The translations under genes and the position numbers were made by a program. Shown here in pieces: positions 1-4,851 of a DNA stretch of 5,822 nt. The notes below the pieces were generated by a model, which saw only the letters and a list, made by a program, of their open reading frames with translations, did no database searches and was not told where the DNA came from. How positions within the stretch are numbered: the first letter of the stretch is position 1; every line of letters begins with the position of its first letter. Source of the stretch: Candidatus Aminicenantota bacterium (GTDB lineage Bacteria; Acidobacteriota; Aminicenantia; Aminicenantales; UBA8522); NCBI GenBank assembly GCA_003524335.1, contig DQHV01000051.1, forward strand, positions 5,986-11,807. Reading direction: 5' to 3'.

Positions 1-153
1 GTGACGGCCGAGACCCTGCGGGAGGCGCAGAAGCATCCGGAGAAGTATCGCGACCTCATCGTCAGGGTGGCCGGCTACAGCGATTACTTCGTCGACATCG
101 GGCTCGAACTCCAGGAAGAAATCATCCGCCGAACCGAACACGCCGCCTTCTAG
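1..153 (+). CDS. Glycyl radical enzyme, C-terminal end (5' end outside window)
   Basis: These 50 residues are the glycyl radical domain of a pyruvate formate-lyase-like enzyme. The signature RVAGYS lies at residues 22-27 of the visible part; Gly25 (bases 73-75) is the residue that would carry the radical. The preceding [13 protein letters not shown] and the following [19 protein letters not shown] match the tail of the dehydratase/lyase branch (glycerol or diol dehydratase, choline TMA-lyase and relatives) better than classical formate acetyltransferase, as known from the family. The active-site cysteine and substrate pocket lie upstream of the window, so the substrate cannot be named. Such enzymes need a radical-SAM activase; none follows here, so it must lie upstream or elsewhere. 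The enzyme is oxygen-sensitive, which implies anaerobic metabolism. The identification as this superfamily is firm; the subfamily is not. Confidence 0.9.
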   Translation: MTAETLREAQKHPEKYRDLIVRVAGYSDYFVDIGLELQEEIIRRTEHAAF

Positions 154-154
154 G

Positions 155-183
155 TTGAATTCTCCGCTCCAATCTGCTATAGG
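155..183 (+). promoter_or_regulatory. Candidate sigma70-type promoter for the pepP operon
   Basis: TTGAAT (155-160) and TATAGG (178-183) each match four of six consensus bases and are separated by 17 bases, the optimal spacer. Transcription would begin near 190, giving a leader of roughly 25 bases before the pepP start. The position between the end of the glycyl radical enzyme gene and the next gene is sensible. No clear terminator hairpin for the upstream gene is visible in the same gap, so readthrough from upstream is also possible. The evidence is a motif match only. Confidence 0.35.
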
Positions 184-216
184 CTATTCGTCATTATTCC
201 AATCGGAGGAGAAGTC

Positions 217-1617
217 ATGTTCAACCGCAAAACCTATCTCCAGAGAAGGATGTTGCTCAAGAAGGCAGTGAAGTCCGGACTGATCCTCTTTTTGGGCAAC
301 GAAGAAAGCCCGATGAACTATGCGGCCAACACCTACCCATTCCGGCAGGACAGCTCGTTCCTCTACTTCTTCGGACTGAATTCGCCCGGTCTCGCCGCGG
401 TGGTCGATGTCGAAGCCGGGAGCGATACGATTTTCGGTGATGACATCACGCTCGAAGACGTGATCTGGATGGGAGAGCTGCCCAAGCTCAAGGACAGGGC
501 AGCGGACATCGGTGTCTTCCTGACCGCGCCTCTTTCCAAATTGGAAGAGGCCATCGCCGAGGCCCGGAAACAGAACCGGCCGGTTCACTATCTCCCCCCT
601 TATCGCCCCGAGACCGTGGCCAAGCTGTCCGGGCTGTTGGGCGCGCCGCCTCAAGAGATAAGGAAGAACGCTTCCTCGGAGCTGATCAGAGCGGTGGTGG
701 CCCAGCGGGCGTTCAAGAGCGAAGAGGAGATCGCCGAGGTGGAAAAGGCTCTCGCCGTCACCCGTAAAATGTACATCTCCGCTATGACCTCGGTGCGGCC
801 CGGGCTCTACGAGAGCGATATCGTCGGCGCGGTCGATGGCATCGCCCTGGCCGAGGGCGTCCAGACGGCCTTCCCGACCATCCTGAGCATGAACGTGCAC
901 GTCTTCCACAATCCTCATCACCACAACAGGCTCCAAAAAGGCCGTTTGCTGGTCATCGATTCAGGGGCTTGCTCCCTCCTCGGCTATGCCTCCGACATCA
1001 CCCGAACCATCCCCGTGAGCGGCGTCTTCTCCCAGAAACAAAGAGAAGTCTACGAGATCGTCTTGAAGGGTCAGCTCCAGGCCATCGCCTCGATGAAACC
1101 TGGGGTTAAATACAAGGCCATCCACCTGGCCACTGCTAAGACGATGGCCTCGGGGCTCAAAGAGCTGGGGCTGATGAAAGGCGATCTCGAAGAAGCGGTC
1201 GCGGCCGGAGCCCACGCCCTCTTTTTCCCGCACGGCCTTGGACACATGATCGGTCTCGACGTCCATGACATGGAAGGGCTGGGCGAGAATTATGTCGGCT
1301 ACGACGAGACGGTCTCGAGGAGCTCACAGTTCGGGCTGGCTTACTTGAGGATGGCCAGAGAACTCCGGCCCGGTTTTGTCCTCACCGTGGAGCCCGGGAT
1401 TTACTTCATTCCCGCGCTCATCGATAAGTGGAAGAGCGAGAAGCGGTTGGCCGCGTTTATCGATTATGCCAAGGCCGAAGATTACAGGGATTTCACAGGC
1501 ATCCGGATCGAAGATAACGTTCTCATTACGAAGGAGGGAAGCCGCGTCCTCGGCCGGCCTATTCCGAAAAAGGCAAGGGACGTCGAAAAGACGATGGCTG
1601 CGGCCAAGATAAAGTGA
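217..1617 (+). CDS. pepP: Xaa-Pro aminopeptidase (aminopeptidase P, peptidase family M24B)
   Basis: This 466-residue cytoplasmic dimetal enzyme is expected to remove the N-terminal residue from peptides whose second residue is proline. Residues about 1-140 form the creatinase/AMP_N-type domain (YPFRQDSSFLYFFG near 41-54). Residues about 175-445 form the pita-bread catalytic domain. The metal ligands are all present: Asp248 (IDSG), Asp260 (SDITRT), His343 (HGLGH), Glu392 (VEPGIYF) and Glu432 (IRIEDNV). Supporting histidines His231, His339 and His350 and Arg430 are also in place. The spacing of 40 residues between the two glutamates is longer than in E. coli PepP (23 in that family member), owing to a charged insertion around 400-425; similar longer forms occur in other phyla. 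The ATG at 217 has GGAGGAG at 205-211, five bases upstream, so the start is well supported. The stop overlaps the next gene by one base. A prolidase is the alternative, but the N-terminal domain and length favour aminopeptidase P. Confidence 0.93.
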   Translation: MFNRKTYLQRRMLLKKAVKSGLILFLGNEESPMNYAANTYPFRQDSSFLYFFGLNSPGLAAVVDVEAGSDTIFGDDITLEDVIWMGELPKLKDRAADIGVFLTAPLSKLEEAIAEARKQNRPVHYLPPYRPETVAKLSGLLGAPPQEIRKNASSELIRAVVAQRAFKSEEEIAEVEKALAVTRKMYISAMTSVRPGLYESDIVGAVDGIALAEGVQTAFPTILSMNVHVFHNPHHHNRLQKGRLLVIDSGACSLLGYASDITRTIPVSGVFSQKQREVYEIVLKGQLQAIASMKPGVKYKAIHLATAKTMASGLKELGLMKGDLEEAVAAGAHALFFPHGLGHMIGLDVHDMEGLGENYVGYDETVSRSSQFGLAYLRMARELRPGFVLTVEPGIYFIPALIDKWKSEKRLAAFIDYAKAEDYRDFTGIRIEDNVLITKEGSRVLGRPIPKKARDVEKTMAAAKIK

Positions 1618-2441
1618 TGAAGATCGCCCTCGTCCAGCAGCACGCCTCCCCCGACCGCCAAGACAACATACGGCGGGGAATCGAGGCCTTCCGAGAGGCC
1701 TGCCGTGCCGGAGCCGGCCTCGTCGCTTTTGCCGAGCTCGGCTTTCTCAGATTCCTCCCTCAGTATCCGGCCACCCCGGATTCCCTGGCCATGGCCGAGC
1801 CGATTCCCGGACCGACGACAGAGATATTCTCAGGCCTGGCCCGGGAACATGGTGTTGTCTGTGTACTCAACCTCCTGGAAAGAGACGGCGACAGGGCCTT
1901 TGATTCCTCTCCAGTGATCGACGCCGACGGCCGGATTCTGGGAATCGTCCGGATGGTCCATATCATGGATGCGCCCGGTTTCCATGAGCGCGGGTTCTAT
2001 ACGCCAGGCGACAGGGGTTCTCTGGTCTTCAAGACCCGTGCCGGGAGGATCGGCGTGGCCATCTGCTATGACCGCCATTTTCCAGAATACATGCGCGGGC
2101 TTGCCCTCCAGGGTGCGGAGATCGTCGTGGTCCCCCAGGCCGGAGCGGTAGGCGAATGGACCGAGGGCATTTTCGAGGCCGAACTCCAGATCGCCGCCTT
2201 CCAGAACGGGTATTTCGCGGCCCTGGCCAACAGGGTGGGCAAGGAAGAAGTCAACCATTTTGCCGGGGAGTCCTATGTCGTCGACCCCGACGGACAGGTT
2301 ATCGCCCGCGCCCCGAAGGACGGGGATTGCGTCCTCTACTCAGACTGCGACCTGACCCGGGTGGCGCATTCGTTCGCCAAGAGGCACTTTCTTAAGGACC
2401 GGAGGCCCGAATTCTACAGGACCAACAGGCTTCTCGACTGA
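1617..2441 (+). CDS. Nitrilase-superfamily carbon-nitrogen hydrolase (amidohydrolase)
   Basis: This 274-residue protein belongs to the nitrilase/amidase superfamily, which hydrolyses non-peptide C-N bonds such as amides and N-carbamoyl groups. The nucleophile is Cys150 in AICYDRHFPE, and the first glutamate is Glu40 in FAELGF. The region RMVHIMDAPGFHERGFYTPGD (112-132) aligns with the usual RK-x-H-I-P-...-PG-x-x-E-...-TPGD segment. The general-acid lysine is replaced by Met113, while Glu124 is kept. The C-terminal FLKDRRPEFY resembles the N-carbamoylputrescine amidase/beta-ureidopropionase branch, but the substrate is not determinable. The length is normal for a single-domain member. I chose the ATG at 1617, which overlaps the pepP stop as TGATG; a GTG at 1614 would add one residue. 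There is no strong Shine-Dalgarno, so translation probably depends on coupling to pepP. Whether the enzyme is active without the lysine is open. Confidence 0.88.
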   Translation: MKIALVQQHASPDRQDNIRRGIEAFREACRAGAGLVAFAELGFLRFLPQYPATPDSLAMAEPIPGPTTEIFSGLAREHGVVCVLNLLERDGDRAFDSSPVIDADGRILGIVRMVHIMDAPGFHERGFYTPGDRGSLVFKTRAGRIGVAICYDRHFPEYMRGLALQGAEIVVVPQAGAVGEWTEGIFEAELQIAAFQNGYFAALANRVGKEEVNHFAGESYVVDPDGQVIARAPKDGDCVLYSDCDLTRVAHSFAKRHFLKDRRPEFYRTNRLLD

Positions 2442-2446
2442 ATGAT

Positions 2447-2929
2447 ATGGCAAAATGGTACGTTATTAACACCAAACCCAAGAAGGAATTCCAGGTAGAA
2501 AAACTCTTCACGGAGGGCGGATTCAAGTATTACAATCCTGTCTATAACCAAGATAACCGGATTCGTCCTTTTTTCCCCGGCTACGGGTTCCTCCTCTTCG
2601 AGTTCCCAGACCAATACCAGATGGTCAAGTACACCCGAGGCATCAAACGGCTTATAGGTAACAGGGGGGGACCCATCCCCATCCCTGACGAAGTCATCCA
2701 GGAAATTAAAGCCCGGGAGATCGGAGGGCTGATCGAGCTCGAAAAACACGGCGCGATGCCACGGGTGGGAGACGAGATCGAGGTTGCCGAAGGACCACTC
2801 AAGGGCCTCAGAGGCATTTTCCAGAAGGAAATCGGCGACAAGGAACGGGTGATGATCCTGTTGAGTTATGTCTCTTACCAGGGACAGCTCTTGATCGAAA
2901 AGAAGAAACTCAAAAAAGCCCTCAGATGA
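2447..2929 (+). CDS. NusG-like specialised transcription elongation/antitermination factor
   Basis: This 160-residue protein has the NusG layout. An NGN domain spans about 2-95 (WYVINTKPKKEFQVEK at 4-19, FFPGYGFLLFEF at 42-53, RGIKRLIG near 64-71). A KOW-type C-terminal domain runs from about 105 to the end (VGDEIEVAEGPLKGLRG at 107-123). NusG proteins bind RNA polymerase across the cleft and suppress pausing; specialised paralogs such as RfaH, UpxY and LoaP act on particular long operons, often for polysaccharides. Three things suggest a paralog and not housekeeping NusG: it is short (close to RfaH, which is about 162), it sits outside the secE-rplK cluster, and a sugar aminotransferase follows. 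The KOW glycines are kept, so the domain looks like an ordinary beta-barrel. It starts five bases after the previous stop with no good Shine-Dalgarno, implying coupled translation. The first part of the gene is clearly lower in GC than its neighbours. Confidence 0.88.
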   Translation: MAKWYVINTKPKKEFQVEKLFTEGGFKYYNPVYNQDNRIRPFFPGYGFLLFEFPDQYQMVKYTRGIKRLIGNRGGPIPIPDEVIQEIKAREIGGLIELEKHGAMPRVGDEIEVAEGPLKGLRGIFQKEIGDKERVMILLSYVSYQGQLLIEKKKLKKALR

Positions 2930-2933
2930 GGAG
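2928..2933 (+). promoter_or_regulatory. Shine-Dalgarno that sets the aminotransferase start
   Basis: GAGGAG spans the stop codon of the NusG-like gene and sits seven bases before the ATG at 2941. This favours 2941 over the in-frame ATG at 2926, which has no comparable site upstream. The protein that begins at 2941 (MIIPMLDLKAQY) also matches the usual start of this aminotransferase family. Confidence 0.7.
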
Positions 2934-2940
2934 AGACCGG

Positions 2941-4110
2941 ATGATCATTCCCATGCTCGACCTGAAAGCCCAATATGCCGCCATCAAAGACGAGGTCAAC
3001 GAGAAGGTGCTCGGGGTCCTGTCCACCCAGAATTTCATCCTGGGGGCGGAGGTCGCCGCTCTGGAAGAAGAGATCTCCGCCTACAGCGGCGTCCGCTTCG
3101 CCGTCGGCGTTTCCTCCGGATCGGATGCGCTGATCGTCTCTCTGATGGCCCTGGGCATCGGCTCCGGGGATGCGGTCGCGACGACCCCATTCACGTTTTT
3201 CGCAACGGCCGGGGCGGTCGCGCGCCTCGGCGCCAAGACAATCTTCTGTGACATCGACCCGGTCACCTATAATATCGATCCGTCGAGCCTCGAAGAAGTC
3301 CTCCTGAAGCTCCAGAAGTCGCGCCGCCTCGGCCGAGTCAAGGCGATACTCCCGGTCCATCTCTATGGTCAGGTCGCCGACATGGACCCGATCATGAAGC
3401 TGGCCGGGAAATTCGACCTCCGGGTGATCGAGGATGCCGCCCAGGCCATCGGGTCCGAATACCCCGGCCGTAAAGGAGTCCGCCGGGCCGGAGCCATCGG
3501 CACCCTGGGAACCCTTTCCTTCTATCCATCCAAGAACTTGGGCGGTTATGGGGACGGCGGGATGGTGCTGACCGACAGCGGCCGGTTGGCCGACAAGCTC
3601 AAGCTGCTTCGGGTCCACGGCGGCATCGGGAAATACGACTACAAGATCCTGGGCGGCAATTTCCGGCTCGATGCCCTTCAGGCAGCTATCCTTCGAGTGA
3701 AATACAGGCATCTCGACGAATGGCAGCAAAAACGCCGGGAGAGGGCAAGCTATTACAACCAGAAGTTCTCGGCTGCGGGGCTGGAGAGCGCCCGGCTGGT
3801 CCAGACGCCTGTCGCCGTCTATAAAGGCAGCGGAGCCCGCAACTTCCACACCTATCATCAATACGTGATCCGGACAAGAGACCGGGACAAGCTGCAGGCC
3901 CATCTCAAAGCGAAAGGCGTCGGGACATCGGTCTTCTATCCCTTATCCCTCCATCAGCAGGAATGCTTCGCCGACTTGGGCTACAAACGGGGAGACTTTC
4001 CCGTCTCGGAGAAAGCGTCCAAGCAAGTCCTGGCCCTGCCCATCTATCCCGAGCTGACCGCGGAACAGCAGGACTACGTCGTCGACAGCATCAAGGAATA
4101 TTACGGCTGA
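2941..4110 (+). CDS. DegT/DnrJ/EryC1/StrS-family PLP-dependent sugar aminotransferase
   Basis: This 389-residue cytoplasmic enzyme is expected to transfer an amino group to a keto-sugar bound to a nucleotide, as in biosynthesis of O-antigen, capsule or glycan amino sugars. Fold-type I features are clear: the N-terminal IPMLDLKAQY, the FILGAEVAALEEEISAYSG segment, GSDAL, Asp165 and Gln168 in EDAAQAIG, and the PLP Schiff-base Lys198 in SFYPSKNLGGYGDGG. The substrate-side segment NFRLDALQAAIL and the C-terminal GTSVFYPLSLHQQ follow. The sequence resembles the WbpE/WlbC group, which aminates UDP-3-keto-N-acetylglucosaminuronate, but I cannot assign the sugar from sequence alone. An extended start at 2926 would overlap the previous stop as ATGA. 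It is the last gene of the plus-strand run; no dehydratase, dehydrogenase, acetyltransferase or glycosyltransferase accompanies it in the window, so its substrate must be made elsewhere. Confidence 0.93.
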   Translation: MIIPMLDLKAQYAAIKDEVNEKVLGVLSTQNFILGAEVAALEEEISAYSGVRFAVGVSSGSDALIVSLMALGIGSGDAVATTPFTFFATAGAVARLGAKTIFCDIDPVTYNIDPSSLEEVLLKLQKSRRLGRVKAILPVHLYGQVADMDPIMKLAGKFDLRVIEDAAQAIGSEYPGRKGVRRAGAIGTLGTLSFYPSKNLGGYGDGGMVLTDSGRLADKLKLLRVHGGIGKYDYKILGGNFRLDALQAAILRVKYRHLDEWQQKRRERASYYNQKFSAAGLESARLVQTPVAVYKGSGARNFHTYHQYVIRTRDRDKLQAHLKAKGVGTSVFYPLSLHQQECFADLGYKRGDFPVSEKASKQVLALPIYPELTAEQQDYVVDSIKEYYG

Positions 4111-4111
4111 A

Positions 4112-4126
4112 GGCCGGACCGCGGCC
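4112..4126. terminator. Weak GC-rich hairpin between convergent operons
   Basis: GGCCG (4112-4116) and CGGCC (4122-4126) can pair around a five-base loop in the 20-base gap between the two converging stop codons. No T-run follows on either strand, so it is not a standard intrinsic terminator. A second 6-bp inverted repeat, GCAAGT/ACTTGC (4137-4142 and 4151-4156), lies just inside the end of the FmdB-like gene. Either or both could slow polymerase, but a role is only suggested by position. Confidence 0.2.
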
Positions 4127-4130
4127 CACC

Positions 4131-4349
4131 TCAATGGCAAGTGCTGCAGGACTTGCTCGAGCAGGAGGTGCACGAGCTCGAGGCGGTCTTGAGGCGGCTC
4201 CCACCGCCGCCTATTCCGAATGACGAAAAGATCTTTTGGACGTCGCTGCTCCGGCATTCCGGGCAGGTCACTCCCTTTTCCCCGCCCAGGCGGACGAGTG
4301 TTTCGAAGTGGTGACAGCACCCCCGGCAGACAAACTCATATATCGGCAT
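4131..4349 (-). CDS. FmdB-family small zinc ribbon protein
   Basis: This 72-residue protein begins MPIYEFVCRGC, the hallmark of the FmdB/CxxC_CxxC_SSSS family. Two CxxC knuckles, Cys8/Cys11 and Cys29/Cys32 (TCPECRS), would bind one zinc ion. The tail after about residue 47 is glycine-, serine- and cysteine-rich, with repeated CxxC-type spacing (SCTSCSSKSCSTCH), a common trait of the family. The family is named for a putative regulator of formamidase in Methylophilus, but most members have no known role, so no function is assigned here. It starts 11 bases after the RidA stop codon and is probably the last gene of the minus-strand operon. The Shine-Dalgarno is weak (TGGAAAC before the ATG). Confidence 0.85.
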   Translation of the reverse strand: MPIYEFVCRGCCHHFETLVRLGGEKGVTCPECRSSDVQKIFSSFGIGGGGSRLKTASSSCTSCSSKSCSTCH

Positions 4350-4360
4350 GAGTTTCCATT

Positions 4361-4741
4361 TTACCTAACCAGTGCGATGGCTTCGATCTCGACCCTGGCC
4401 TCCCGGGGGAGGCGGGCCACCTGGACGGTCGCTCTGGCGGGGAAGGGAGTCTTGAAGAACTCGGCATAGACCTGGTTCACCTTGCTGAAGTCGTTCATAT
4501 CCTGGAGGAAGATCGTGGTCTTGACCACCCGGTCGAATGAGCTTCCTGCGGCCCCCAGCACGGCGCCAAGGTTATTCAGGACCAGGCGCGCCTGGTCCTC
4601 GATCGGACCGGTGTTGAGTTCGCCGCTGGCCGGGTCGAGCGGAATCTGGCCCGAGCAGAATACGAAACCGTTAGCGATGACACCTTGCGAATAGGGGCCG
4701 ATGGCCTTGGGGGCCTTGTCCGTTTTGACTTCCTGTTTCAT
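4361..4741 (-). CDS. ridA: RidA (YjgF/YER057c/UK114) family enamine/imine deaminase
   Basis: This 126-residue protein hydrolyses reactive enamine/imine intermediates such as 2-aminoacrylate released by PLP enzymes, preventing damage to other PLP enzymes; it works as a trimer. The family pattern is complete from KTDKAPKAIGPYSQ (6-19) through SGQIPLDP (30-37) and VVKTTIFLQDMNDF (72-85) to FPARATVQVARLP (100-112) and VEIEAIA (117-123). Arg103 and Glu118 match Arg105 and Glu120 of the E. coli enzyme, the carboxylate-binding and catalytic positions of the active subgroup, so it is likely catalytically competent. I chose the ATG at 4741 because it gives the standard family N-terminus and has AGGAGG at 4757-4752, ten bases upstream. 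An in-frame ATG at 4828, with its own good ribosome site, would give a 155-residue form (see the separate entry). It lies between pbpC and the FmdB-like gene, apparently in one transcript. Confidence 0.92.
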   Translation of the reverse strand: MKQEVKTDKAPKAIGPYSQGVIANGFVFCSGQIPLDPASGELNTGPIEDQARLVLNNLGAVLGAAGSSFDRVVKTTIFLQDMNDFSKVNQVYAEFFKTPFPARATVQVARLPREARVEIEAIALVR

Positions 4742-4828
4742 GTCCTCTTTTCCTCCTGTATTATCGAAAGCCCGCGGTTTGGAAAGCGCCAGGCTGCCGA
4801 GCATGAGCAAGGCATTGCGTCTCCTCAT
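4742..4828 (-). other. In-frame N-terminal extension of RidA with alternative start
   Basis: Upstream of the standard RidA start the frame stays open for 29 more codons to an ATG at 4828. AGGAG (4840-4836) lies seven bases before that ATG, a textbook ribosome site, and the resulting start is only 23 bases after the pbpC stop. The added peptide begins MRRRNALLMLGSLALS: three arginines, then a short hydrophobic stretch of about ten residues, then SKPRAFD. This resembles a signal or twin-arginine-type leader but the hydrophobic core is short and no good AxA cleavage site is visible. It could encode an exported RidA form, be a coupling leader, or be chance. Confidence 0.45.
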
Positions 4829-4851
4829 TCCCAGTCTCCTCGAAGGCGAAT

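Noticed and set aside
169..204. CCAATC repeated at 169-174 and 199-204 as a possible operator
   Set aside because: It is a six-base direct repeat with 24 bases between copies and no symmetry; too little to support a binding site.
184..936. 250-codon open frame on the minus strand opposite pepP
   Set aside because: It is antisense to a clearly conserved gene, has no recognisable motif, and would cover the promoter and ribosome site of pepP.
1614..1616. GTG as the start of the amidohydrolase
   Set aside because: The ATG directly after it overlaps the pepP stop in the common TGATG arrangement and gives the usual N-terminus; the GTG adds only one residue.
2145..2151. GCGGTAG, resembling the core of the RfaH ops pause element, upstream of the NusG-like gene
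   Set aside because: It matches only seven bases, departs from ops at the next position, lies inside the amidohydrolase coding sequence, and about one such 7-mer is expected by chance in a window of this size.
2926..2928. ATG as the start of the aminotransferase, overlapping the previous stop as ATGA
   Set aside because: It lacks a Shine-Dalgarno, while the ATG at 2941 has GAGGAG at seven bases and begins at the conserved family N-terminus. It is not fully excluded.
2875..3903. 342-codon open frame on the minus strand opposite the aminotransferase gene
   Set aside because: It lies wholly antisense to a gene with a complete set of family motifs, has no recognisable domain, and is the kind of long open frame produced by GC-rich codon bias.
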